DNA of 64,000 nt, from contig OX393566.1 of NCBI GenBank assembly GCA_947652115.1, forward strand, positions 15,155,994-15,219,993, read 5' to 3'. This document shows positions 43,101 through 53,519 of the stretch, piece by piece. The translations under genes and the position numbers were made by a program. This DNA comes from Blastomussa wellsi (lineage: Eukaryota; Cnidaria; Anthozoa; Scleractinia; Plerogyridae). Positions within the stretch are counted from its first letter, which is position 1. Each line of letters opens with the position of its first letter. The notes under the pieces were generated by a model. That model was not told where the DNA came from. It saw only the letters and a program-made list of their open reading frames with translations, and ran no database searches.

Positions 43101-43111
43101 AGTAGCCACGA

Positions 43112-44232
43112 TTTCCTTATTGGAAGTATGGTCGCTTCGATCTTGACTCTATGACAGACGATGAGTGTAAGGCTGAGTTTCGCTTTTTTAAGAACCATAT
43201 TTATTTACTCGGAGAAGTTCTTGATATTCCAGACATGATGAAATGCCCCAATGGCGTTCTTGTGGACGGAATGGAGGCATTAAGTGTGTTGTTGAAGTGT
43301 TTTGCATACCCGTGTCGATTTGGAGATATGGTAGCTAGATTCGGGAGACCAGTTCCACAGCTTTGCATGATTACAAACCGAATGATGGACTATGTATTCG
43401 ATGAATATGGCCACCTACTTGCACATTTAAATCAGCCATGGCTTTCTAGAAACTCTCTCCGTCATTTTGCTGCCGCTATACATGATGTAGGAGGTCCACT
43501 CGAAAACTGTTGGGGTTTCATAGATGGAACAGTGAGACCCTTATGTAAGCCAGATCAACACCAGAGAATTCTCTATAACGGACATAAAAGGGTACATGGG
43601 ATAAAGTTTCAGTCCGTAGTTGCGCCAAATGGGCTTATCGCAAGTCTGTTTGGTCCAGTCGAGGGCAGGAGACACGATAGTGGTATGCTAGTCGACTCAG
43701 GACTTCTGCAAGAATTATCGCAGTACTCTTTTGCACCGGATGGGACACCCTTATGCATTTATGGCGACCCTGCGTACCCTTTGCGTGTCCATTTACAATG
43801 GCCCTTTAATACCAGCAGAAAAACAGTTCAACAAGGCCATGAGCCAAGTCAGAGTTTCGGTAGAATGACTATTTGGAGACATTGTGAACTACTTTGCATT
43901 CCTAGATTTCAAGAAAAACTTAAAGATCGGCTTAAGTCCTGTTGGCAAAATGTACATAAACCTCATTCCAAAATGGCTACCATCTTAATATTCTTTTGTT
44001 GGTATTCAAATTAGCCCTTCTTGCCTCGTTTTTAAGCTCAAAAATCAAAAGAATATTTTGTCGTGAGCGAGGCAGCAAGGGCCAATTTGTATGTGCGTAA
44101 ATCAGCGGCCATTTTGGAATTAGGTGTATTGTGTGTGCGCTTTTAAGAAACGCCCACAGTTGTCTTTATCAGTCAAGTACTTCGAAGTTTTTTGGAATAG
44201 ATCCACCCCAAATTCAGGACTACTTCAATTAG
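43112..44232 (+). pseudogene. Harbinger transposase, N-terminally truncated, frameshifted and MITE-interrupted
   Basis: Coding begins abruptly at FPYWKYGRFDLDSMTDDECK, right after the minisatellite; the first 40 or so residues are gone. Catalytic Asps are seen in WGFIDGTVRP and YGDPAYPLR. The third residue lies in QFNKAMSQVRVSVE, reached only after a frameshift near 43820 and followed at once by TGA where Trp is expected. At KMY (about 43957) a MITE intervenes. The coding resumes after it at CALLRNAHSCLYQSSTSKFFG and ends at TAG 44230-44232. It is clearly dead. Confidence 0.82.
43958..44132. mobile_element. MITE inserted in the Harbinger transposase
   Basis: Ends CTCATTCCAAAATGGCTACC and (reverse complement) CTAATTCCAAAATGGCCGC are inverted repeats. 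The centre has CCTCGTTTTTAAGCTC against GAGCGAGG, the same hairpin core (GCCC...CCTCGTTTTT) as the MITE at 10423-10611. The target duplication is not resolved. Confidence 0.7.
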
Positions 44233-44950
44233 GTTTCTGAAGACAAATGCAACACAGAGAGACCCAAATGCATGGCCTTTGGATGTAACAGTGTTTAGAT
44301 ACTTACTTGTTTCAGATCATTTAATTGTTACAGTGCATTTTAGTTTGATATTTATGACCACAGCCTTGGGACAGACTCATAATATTTTTTTAAAATACAA
44401 CTTGATTGTATCTTAATAATAACACTGATTTTAGTGAAGAGTACTTTTAACCCCACAAGAGTCTTTTTATCCTAGGGAGATTTTTAAAATCTGTTTTCGC
44501 ATACATAAAGTATCACTAGTTGCTTTTATAGCAGACTGAAAATGCAGAATTTTATTGCAGTTTACGCAACAGAATACAAATGTTTAAACAAATTATTCAA
44601 CTATTCTAGCCAGAAAATATTTCTATTATGTCAAAACTATAAAAAGCAATTTTACTGCAACGAGTCTGCCATCCAATGAGATAACAATAATTACAGAAAA
44701 TAACGAACGGCGGATTTCTCGGCACAGGAAAAATGCAGTGCCACTGTTGAAATACAAGCATTGATCGCTGATAGAAAACGTTGGTCGTCACTCTTGTCAA
44801 AACAATGACAAAAACTAATAAAATACATAAACTGGTCTGTAATTTTATAGTTTTATAGTTAAAAAGCTATTTGTTCCAATAAACTCCAATAAACTCATCA
44901 CTGCTTTAGTTTGGTCTTGTTGCTGCCTCAACATCAGTTGTTGTGACGCC
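44233..44950. other. spacer between convergent Harbinger genes
   Basis: AT-rich, no gene seen. This is the expected intergenic spacer of the element. Confidence 0.4.
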
Positions 44951-44970
44951 AAGAGTTGCTGCTGCTGTTG

Positions 44971-45671
44971 TTATTGTTCTTGCATCAGCCGCATCATTTC
45001 ACTTTGTTGTTGCTGAAACTGGCGTTGCTGGTCAATGCTCGCCTGTAGACGTTTTGCATCCAAATCGTGTTGCTCTTTTTTCAGCTTGAGCTCCTCAAGT
45101 TTAAATTCCTGGTCTTTTTCCGCTTTTTTGGACAGGAATAACATGGTCTCGCTGCCACTTCTTCGTTCTCGTTTTGGCTTTACTTTTTCCCGATCATTTT
45201 CGCCTGAATGTCTCTTCATCGTCTCCGACACTTTCTCAAGTGCTTTAAGTCTCATATCTGTGGCCTTAGCCTTCTCTTTTTCTGCCTTTCCTTCTCACTT
45301 TCATCGTCCTCTTTCATTTCTGCATCAGCTGTTTCAGCCCTAACCCTAACCCTAAGCACAATTTCTTCCACCAAGATTTCAAGTTCTGTGGGTTCGGGCG
45401 GTGCGATGCCTGAGCTCCTTTCCACAGCTCTCAATTTCTTTTTGATTTGGTTAATTAAAATACCAACATGATCCCTTACGGACCTTTTATCCACAACAAA
45501 GACAGGCTTGGGACAGGTATTCAAAGTGTTGGCTATTCTATCCCACATTTCGCTTCTTTGCGACGAACCCTTTCTTGTTTTGTACGGATTCTCGGAAACA
45601 ACCTCTCTGCATAACAAGACATTATGCTCGCTTGTCCAGTACATCACATTACTGTATGAAAACAAAAACAA
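44971..45671 (-). pseudogene. Harbinger Myb-like protein, one frame break
   Basis: The N-terminal part (45252-45671) carries a Myb-like domain (MYWTSEHNVLLCREVV ... QRSEMWDRIANTLN ... RDHVGILINQIKKKL). The C-terminal part (44971-45255) is a Glu/Lys/Gln coiled coil (AKATDMRLKALEKV ...). They are in different frames joined near 45265-45280. Within the first part, 45338-45355 is three units of CCCTAA, read LRVRVR on this strand. It is the partner of the transposase at 43.1 kb. Confidence 0.75.
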
Positions 45672-45699
45672 TCTGTTTTAGTTTGTTTTCAATAAAGAC

Positions 45700-46592
45700 C
45701 ACAAACACATTTTAAACTCATTTTAATCTTATAGTTTAGCAGGAAGGGAAATTTATTCTCCTAATAAACAAAAATTAGACTTCCTTGCCAGTTTTCGACT
45801 TTGGTATTGTACTCGGCGGATCTGCGTGTTGTCCATTCATCATAGCGGTGAACAATTGACCTACAGTAAAAGGAAAATTAAAGTGTTTTTTACAATAAAT
45901 AATATTGTCACGGACTTAGGAATAGAAAAGATAGAAAAAGTAAATTGAATTCTAGGTCAAATGCAGCATAAACTACTCACGTTTTCTGGAAACACTGCAA
46001 GTGCGAGCCTCGTGTTCTGAACGTGAAGAAGACGCGTTGCAGTTCAGCGCCAAGCATGCGCAGTGAAGCACTTTATGAGCAAATTAGTTCCAGCGACGTT
46101 TCAGGCAGCGTCGCGTTCTGGTTCGTAAAGTCCCTAGTTCTCGTCCCCAGAGGTCGCGATTCGTTTGGTCAGCACCAAGGAATCGAGACCTGGCCGCAAC
46201 CAAATTGTGAGCATGCGTAGAGAACTCGTTTTGTACCTTTCAGCCCAACCTCGTCCCCAGGGCCATCTGCGGTTTCAAAATGGCGTCCGCAGAAGACCCT
46301 GGCGAACAGCAGGTCACGTGTCTCCAAAAATATTGGGGATTTTAATTATTCAAAACTGGCGTAAAGGTAGCCGCTGTCCATGAAACGAGCCCCCGCCAAG
46401 AGCACAAAATGGCCAGAAAATGGCGGACAAGTGTGATGTATGTTGTGATGTATAGTGGTTATCGGTACACTTAGAAATTCAAGCCCACGAGCCTTGTAAA
46501 ATTTCAGATCACTCGTTCCAGTCTCCGCATCACTCGATCTCACTTATGCGCACGCGTCGTTTACTGACACATGGCTAATTTCAGAATCAAAT
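45700..46592. other. region upstream of RAG2L, no gene seen
   Basis: It contains two direct copies of CTCGTCCCCAG (46140-46150 and 46249-46259) and several ATGGCGG/ATGGCC motifs. It should contain both the right end of the Harbinger element and the left end of the RAG-like element, but I could not define either. Confidence 0.4.
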
Positions 46593-48271
46593 ATGGCGGA
46601 CATTGAGTCGGTAAATCGTTTGAGCTTCGAAAATTTCGAGTTTATCTCTTTACACGAGTATTTAGGGGATACAAGGAAGGTAACTAGGAAAAAGCATTTA
46701 CTGAATACTCGTCAAGAGCAACTTTTCTTGACGGAGGGGCACTCGTCATGTGTTTTATGGGAGAAAGAAACGGTCGATCGCGAACAGAAATCAGTGGGAA
46801 TTGCTTTCACTGGTGGAGCAAGGCACAAGGAGCCGTCTACCTGGGAGCTAGGTAACTCCATCACTTTGATCAAATTTGCTGTTTCCGAGGATGACATCGA
46901 TATCACGTCTTGTTGTGTTTTTGGCCCAGACAAATGTAGAGGTTCATCTTTGTTTCCTTTGCAAGGGAGTACAATGTTGGCCATGCCAGAAACAAATTTG
47001 CCTTATCAAGAAGATCACGAGCTAAAGTTTCTCTTGTGGGGTGGAATAAACGCAAAGACAATGGCATGTACAAATGAGCTTTTACAAGTTATACTATCTC
47101 CCAGTAAGAGAAGAAATAAAAGGTCATTTGGTGGTGCAAAATCTCTGAGTCACTTGATTTTGTTGTTGATATAACTGCTTACATGGCTGCTACACAACAG
47201 GAATCTAGTTCCTCAAAGTTTTACCAGAGTGGAACAATTCCATCTCCCAGAACAGGTCATAGCTTAACAATGGTGTTTTGGGGCATACTAGCTTGAAATT
47301 ACCTCAACGAAAGATGTACGTGCAGGAAGCCATGCCTTTATTCTCACACCTCCCAAAGCACTATGGGAGCCAACTAACTACTTCATATAACACATGGCTG
47401 CTACACAACAGGAATCTAGCTCCTCAAAGTTTTACCAGAGTGGAACAATTCCATCTCCCAGAACAGGTCATAGCTTAACAATGATTACAAATGAATTAGC
47501 TGTTCTGTTTGGGGGAATTACTTTAGACAACAGAGAACAAGGTGTTGAACATGTGTTTCAACAGGCATGCAGAGATGGATCTTTTTATTTGTTGAACTTG
47601 AATGGATACACTTGGTTATGTTTAAGTGGAAGGGTCACCCCGAGGGCTTACCACGCCGCTGTTTTTAGATTAAAGACAAACACTCTATATATTATTGGAG
47701 GGGTGCAATTGCAAGATGACAATGCAGTTCAGTATTACAGTATACATGAAATAACTGCTGTACAGTTTAACTTAGAAACAAAACAAATTGTGTCAAGTGT
47801 TTGTGAATTTCCTATGTCCACACCGCAGTACCTATCTTCGCAAGCTGCTACAATTTCCAATAACAATGTTTATGTATTTGGTGGCTGCATGGCAAAGGAT
47901 AGGAGCATCACAACCAAACCTGACATCAGTTCAATTTTGTTTGCCTTCGACCTTGATAAACTTGTCTGCCTGAGCAAGACTGCAAATGGCATGCTGGCCA
48001 TAATATGTTTGCATTAGGTAGTTCAACCCTTTTAATTTGTGGAGGAACCAAAAGGGAAATTCTCTTGTTTACTAAGTTGTTACCATAGGCTGATCTCTGT
48101 GATCTTGGTGACAAATGTAAAATCAATGTTTCTAATGTTGTTTTCCCTATTCCATGAGTAAGATGTGAGGGCGCGTGTGAAATGTGGGTTCACCAATTTT
48201 GCTCTGGCTTCAAAGAGATGCCCAAAGGAAAATTTGTTTGCAGCAGCTGTAAAAAGGGCAACAAGAAATAG
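46593..48271 (+). pseudogene. RAG2L: RAG2-like gene: Kelch propeller plus PHD-like finger, broken
   Basis: ATG 46593 opens a Kelch beta-propeller. N-terminal blades include SSLFPLQGSTMLAM and HELKFLLWGGINAKTM. The next blades are PSPRTGHSLTMI...AVLFGG, TPRAYHAAVF...LYIIGG and SSQAATISNNNVYVFGGC. In the adjacent frame a sixth blade follows (GHNMFALGSSTLLICGG from 47996). The same frame leads to a PHD-like finger: CDLGDKC, RCEGACEMWVHQFC, FVCSSCKK, ending at TAG 48269-48271. The blade order and GG dipeptides resemble vertebrate RAG2, the accessory subunit of the RAG recombinase; its PHD reads histone H3K4me3. Lesions are a frameshift near 47145-47155, a 92-bp duplication with spacer (47181-47483), a frameshift near 47990, TAG 48086 and TGA 48155. 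It lies tail-to-tail with RAG1L. Confidence 0.85.
47181..47483 (+). repeat. 92-bp direct repeat inside RAG2L
   Basis: 47181-47272 and 47392-47483 differ at one visible base and are separated by a 119-bp unrelated spacer with in-frame stops. Only the second copy continues into the next Kelch blade. Confidence 0.9.
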
Positions 48272-49464
48272 TGTTCATCTGTTGCTTCATTACTGCTTTG
48301 AAGCAGGACAGGTGATGCAGTTATGCCCATGCTGGTTACAAATACTGCACTTGTATTTCTGCTTTACAACATTGCTCAGATTTTTTAGCTTTCTGCTACA
48401 ATAGAGCCAGTGCATTTTCAGCACATCGCTAACACTATCATAAGTGGAGATTTTCCTTGAGTGATTTTTTCGCATGTGGCCAAAGATTTTGTTGCCTGCC
48501 TCATTGGCCTCTCCAGAGAAGCCTTCCAGAGTATCACTGCTCTCAATGACCTCTTGGACATGCTCTATGGTTTTGTGTACATAATTGCTCCATCTTGCAT
48601 AAGGATAGCATGAAATAAGTTGGTGACCAAATTCAATTGCTCTAGACTTGTATAGATTCCACTCAAATGGAAATTCTTCTTTAGGCTTTCTGGAGCTGAA
48701 AATTCTGTGCATAAACCTCAATGATGATAAAAGACTGGAAAAATTCTGCTTCTTTTCTTCAGATGGGAGAAGATGGAGAATATCAGGTTCATTTTTCAGG
48801 GTAAACAAGATTCTAGCATAGTTCCCTGGCAACATTAAGCATGGATTGATCCCAATTGTTTGTTTCAGGTGCATGTTAAGCTTGTTTGTTGCCTGTTCAA
48901 TATGATGCTAAATATCTGCAGTTTCGTTCCATTGGGTGAGACCGGCTATTTCTCGAATCAATAGCTTGTAGCAAAATTTCCCTTGGTTTATGCGGGCATG
49001 AGTTGCATCAACTTTTTGTTCTGAGTGTTCAATATTTAATGTTGGGTGGTTTTTGACCCCCTTAGCCAGTGCAGACAGTTGTGTGGGACTTAGCTTGTCA
49101 GGATTAAAATGTAGCAGGTCAGCAATCTGTTTGGTGTTTTCCAAAGTGCGGCAGATTTTGAATGTGCCCTTAGCTGTTTCTTGTGTGGCATAGCACAGGT
49201 CACATTGGTATTTTGGTCCTGCCCCCTGTAATCCACCATCAGAACGAGCTCTTTTTTTCACCCTCCATGCAAATGTTGCTTTGAATGTTCTCCAATTATC
49301 TCCTATTTTGACCTCAATTAAATTTTGTGAAACCTGTTCACGCTCTCTTTCAATTGGTATCACCCCAAGTAACCATGGCTGAAGTATGATTCTCATCACA
49401 CACTGCCTCAATTAGAGTCTTGTTCGTGCGCACAGAGCCAGGGGCCTCCTCCTCTCCTCTAAAT

Positions 49465-51012
49465 CTCAGTTTGACCGAAGACAAAACACACTCAACCCTG
49501 GGTGTGGCTCGCTTCAAGCCAAGCGCTCGGTTTATTCTGGAAAAAGCTAGAAAATACAGTATATAAACATACATAAGCTACAAAATCAACCTAAAAACAT
49601 ACAGCTCAAAATCCTAAAACTTAAAAACCTAATTGAACTGGGGTTGTGGAACAACAGCTGGGTGAAAAACCTCCCCGTATGTCCAATTGCTCCTTGGAGG
49701 AAAACCCCAGGCCAGCTGTACCCCATATTCAACGGCCCCCCTGGCAAGACCAAAGAAAGAAAAAAAAAAAGGAAAAAACTAAAGGCCTAAAGCCTGAGTT
49801 AGTGTTAAACGAGAAGACAAAGAGTCTTTAACGTAGCCATCCTTGGCCGATTCACTAGACCAACGGCCATGTCTTTTAAAAAGGCGATCTGGAATTCCTG
49901 CATTGGCGGCGCGACTGCTGCCGCCACTTCTAAGACTGTGAGTACCAATGGTGGTAATATCAGATACAATGTCCTTAAAGGCTTCTAACACTAGTTCTCT
50001 TAAACGAGAGTAACTTAAACCTTTACATCTAGCTTCATATCCATACTTAGTTTTTGATAACTGACAAAACAGAGGGCTAAGTGGGGCAAGATTAGCTCTT
50101 TCTAAGTAACGATGGGTCAAGGCAACAGGGCAAGAAGCTTTACCAGATGCCGCTATAACGACCCAAGCCCCATCCCTATACTGATCAGTTTTGCTCGATT
50201 CTATAAATAGCTTTAAATAGTTACACTCAATCACGACTTCTGAACGATTTAACTTAGCCAGTACATCAAAGCGAAGAAAAGCAGCAAAAGCTAGAATACA
50301 AATTACAACAGAACGAATATTATACAAAGAGGCCATCGGATCAGCCTTAGAAGCAACTAAATGTTCAAGCTGAGAAATAGTAATTGGCTCCTTCTTGGAA
50401 GTGCGATGGGCCAGCATACGCTGTGCACCAGCAAGAACATTCTTCACTAGCGGATGATCTGAAGGAGACGGCTCGCCACCCAGTTGGTGCATCCAAGCAA
50501 TACTGTGGACGACAGACTCCAGAGGGGACGCTGTCTTTGCGTCAGTCATCAAGTATCGCAAGTAAAGAGCATACTCAAAAGGCGATGCAGGAAATGCTAT
50601 CAAGGAATGACTCCGCGCCCAGGATTTCCATCGGTTGTAAGAGGCGGTATACTTGGCTGACGTGCTGGGCTCTGCTAGCCAAAACTACTTCAGGTAAAGA
50701 TTCCGCAAGCGAAGGTAAGGCGACATCATTCTGAGGAACAGCTTCCCGAAAATTCGTCCACATAGAAGAGTTGAAAACATCTGCAAAATAAGACAATAAA
50801 AAGAACACAACACACAAATGACACCCCCAAAAATAATAAAATAACCCGAACGCTGAATAAGCGAGACCGAGATGAAATAACTAACCTCACACCCGACTAT
50901 AAATACCCTAACTAATTACGTAACCCACATACCAGCGCACATACCTAATCAAACAAAAGATACCAATGAGAGCATATTTTCCTGCTAATTCCACAGTCAA
51001 ACGCAGGAAAAT
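49465..51012 (-). mobile_element. insertion in RAG1L carrying a Crypton-like tyrosine recombinase
   Basis: The RAG1L core is interrupted between KITVNKNDEL (51.02 kb) and the EEEAPGSVRTNKTLIEAV segment (49.46 kb). The 1.55 kb between them contains a tyrosine recombinase gene and its flanks, with no RT or Gag. Exact ends are uncertain. A hairpin ATTTTCCTGC...GCAGGAAAAT lies at the right edge (50971-51010). Confidence 0.65.
49779..50817 (-). pseudogene. stand-alone tyrosine recombinase (Crypton-like), one frame break
   Basis: The N-terminal core-binding segment (50575-50817, after a TTATTTTGCAG acceptor: DVFNSSMWTNFREAVPQND) and the catalytic segment (49779-50603) lie in different frames; the break is near 50640-50660. 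Catalytic residues are an Arg in [17 protein letters not shown] (HxxR), His in FKRHGRW, and the Tyr nucleophile in DGYVKDS. Cryptons are DNA elements moved solely by such an enzyme. A YR orphaned from a DIRS-type element is the alternative. Confidence 0.75.
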
Positions 51013-52833
51013 ACTATCCCCAAACAGTAGACAGCTCATCATTTTTGTTTACTGTAATTTTCAGAATACAAAAAGAGTAGCCGTATTCTTTGTCTTCGAT
51101 AAATCTGTCTCCCTTTTCTTTGTACTGGGACACATCCCCAAGGCCTTCCCCACCATCTTTCACCAAAACATGCATCAAAGGGTTGTTGGTAATACCAAGA
51201 CATTCAAGGCCTTTGTCAATTTCACTGCCTAACTTCAGAAGAGACTTTGCCACAGTGTCTCGGTAGTTCCATCGAGCGCCCACAACATTTGGAAGTAGAA
51301 GCTGTGGCAGTGCTTCTCTGAAGTCAGACATCAAATTTATCAGTTCTGCAATGCACTCGTCATGTGCCATTATAATGGCGCCATTGCTGTCTTTAATTAC
51401 ATATGTTACCCATGATGGTAGATAGGTCTTTTCAAATTGATCAAGTGAAGATAGAGGTTTGTAAACAAATTGACCCTTGTCGTTTAAAAAGTCATATTGT
51501 TTCTTGTACTGATTTTTAGTCTGGAGTAAATCAATATGAATAGCAAGACACTCATCAACAGAAAGTACATTGTCAGCCTGCTCTGTCCACAAATGTTCAA
51601 CCTTCTTGGCCAATTCAGATTTTCCATTGTCTTTTGAAGTAGTTGACAGCATTGAAAAAAGAACATCTTCCGCATTTTCATTGTCAGTTCCACAACAAAG
51701 CTGTGTACATGTCTCTCAGTCTTTCACGCTTCCGATATTGGTTTGAGACATCATACAATTTCACCTTTTTGTAGGATCCCCTCTTTGTTTTTCCCTTTCC
51801 AAATTTGCGTGCATTCTCATGATCATGAATTTGATTTATTTTCAGCTTTTCTGTGCACCCATTTTCAGAGTACTTACAAGGTATTGTCAGCAAATCAAAA
51901 CTGCCAACATGTGTTGACACAGTGGCAGTATGTCTTCCTCTGAGTCAACACAATGGCGACATGTAGGGCACGCACCATTGCATGCCAGCCAGCGTTGAAG
52001 GCAGTGTGCACAGAACACATGGTCGCAATTACTGAGCATGACTGCTTCAGTGGGAATGTTCAGGCAGATATTACATTGAAATATCTGGGCAAAATGCTTG
52101 TCGTTGAATCTCTCAAGCGGAATGCTGGTGAGCTCTTACAAATCACCTTCAAAAGGATTACTTTGCATTGTTGGCTCCTCTTCCAACATTTGCTTTCTTG
52201 AACTTTCACTGTCAACAGAACGCCATGGCGAGACATCACTAAATATTTGCCTAATATGTTCACTCCCCTTTTTACTGCCTGGGCCTGCTCCTGATGAAGA
52301 CTCACTGGTGCTGGCACTGGTATGCCCAATTGAGATAGGGTCGGAAATCCCCTCTTTCTTGGACTTTTTCTTAGAACAAAAGTACAAATAGGGCAAGTTC
52401 CCTGAGTCTCAACATAAGAATCATGAGAAGAGAACACACGGCAATTCCCTTTGTCTCCTGAAAACTTTATTTTGCTATCATTTCTGTTCCTTGATTTCGT
52501 ATAACGGTCAAGCTTCATAAAACAACACCTACACAAGAAAGGAGGGTGCTTCGTCTCATCGTCACAACTTACATCCAAGTTATCCACAGCAAAGATCTCC
52601 TTGCTAAATTCACCGGCTTGCTTTGGCTTGTGCCTGCTCGTTTCAGTGTTCAATTTGAACGCGTTCCCACATCGCCGACAAAAAGAGGCCAGTTTAATCT
52701 TGTGAAGCGAACAGCAAGCGACGTCCATGTCACAGCCAACGCTCGGAAGAACGAAACTTGAGTGACGAATTAATGAATGTTCACATATGCGCACACGGTT
52801 GAGAACTCTCTCACCTTCCTCAGAAAACGTCAA

Positions 52834-53519
52834 AAAGAACCAAAACAGCGATGAATTTTGCTGGAACGAACCAGAACTTTGTTTAAAAAGTTAAAAACTT
52901 CACCATTCAAAATAAGCGTAGTGAACGTGAAGCAAAAACCTCAAAGAAATTAAAAAAAAAACAAAAAATTACCGTCTAAATACCACAGCTTCAAAAACCT
53001 TCTGTCTTTATGAAATCAACCACGAGGAATCTATTGGAACTAACTGCGCATGCCTGGGAAACACCGATTAGTCTCCAGCCTCCTTGCGCAGTTTTCACCC
53101 GCAATTTACCAACGAAACACGACAGTTTTTGAGTCTCAAATGACTGCGGCGGGAAAACTGAGACGAGCTAATTTGCATAAATGAAATTTAATAAGAACTT
53201 TTCATTGTGGCGGTACTATACAGAAATCCGAAGATTCTTTTACCGTGGAATTCGAAAGATGGAAAGTGAAAGGTCAAGGCGAAATGGTAAGATAATTTCA
53301 TGTCCACAATTTCTTTTTTTTAAGTTTCATTCACACTGAGTTGTAATTTATTTTAAGCCTAAAATAGGTCAGTAAACCCGCTTTTACCTGTTTAAAATTC
53401 GTTGAATTTGTAATTATTGACTCTCTACAAAGTGTCACGAAACTCTAGAATGGATTGCCAAACGTCAAATGTCACGAGTTGGACCTAAAAGTAGAATAAT
53501 GAGCAAAAATTACAGTAGG
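52834..53519. other. RAG1L upstream flank
   Basis: No gene. The right terminus of the RAG-like element should lie here. The heptamer-like CATTGTG (53203-53209) and CGTAGTG (52917-52923) are candidates only, with no matching left end found. The stretch is repeated at 56299-56984. Confidence 0.4.

Larger units (their letters stand above)
48290..52833 (-). pseudogene. RAG1L: RAG1-like transposase gene, broken and interrupted
   Basis: The likely start is ATG 52728 (MDVACCSLHKIKLASFCRRC). In order: N-terminal zinc motifs (FCRRCGNAF, FLCRCCFMKLDRY, TCPICTF); a RING finger at 52081-51945 (CNICLNIPTEAVMLSNCDHVFCAHC...CPTCRHC); a zinc-binding linker (IPCKYSENGCTEKL, 51.9 kb); DDE core part 1 (VKDGGEGLGDVSQY, 51.15 kb); part 2 (WRTFKATF, GLQGAGPKYQCDLCYATQ, 49.3-49.2 kb); part 3 with the last catalytic Glu (GFSGEANEAGNKIFG, codon 48500-48502; DVLKMHWLYCSRKL); and a tail CSICNQHGHNCITC matching CX2CX3GHX4C. 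RAG1 and RAG1L cut DNA at paired terminal signals. Lesions are frameshifts near 52385, 51920, 51690 and 49365, stops at 52136 (TAA) and 48908 (TAG), and an insertion at 49.46-51.01 kb. Confidence 0.87.

Noticed and set aside
42780..43109. Repetitive 109-codon minus-strand frame (RNDPQRPTMTHNDPQ)
   Set aside because: It is a translation of the 10-bp minisatellite and the G-tract MITE, not a gene.
44971..45255. Separate coiled-coil gene
   Set aside because: It is the frame-shifted C-terminus of the Myb-like gene on the same strand; the frames overlap and continue.
46451..46457. TATAGTG as a RAG-type heptamer at the left end
   Set aside because: Its orientation points away from RAG2L, and no nonamer-like or inverted partner was found near 52.8-53.5 kb.
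47131..47390. CTCCCA/GTAAGA at 47136 as a splice donor making RAG2L intact
   Set aside because: No acceptor before 47392 keeps the frame of the next blade. The phases do not match, so a frameshift plus duplication fits better.
53203..53209. CATTGTG (complement CACAATG) as the right terminal heptamer
   Set aside because: The adjoining bases match nothing convincingly at the left side. The partial likeness TTTATG(AG)CAAATTAG near 46073 is too short to call.
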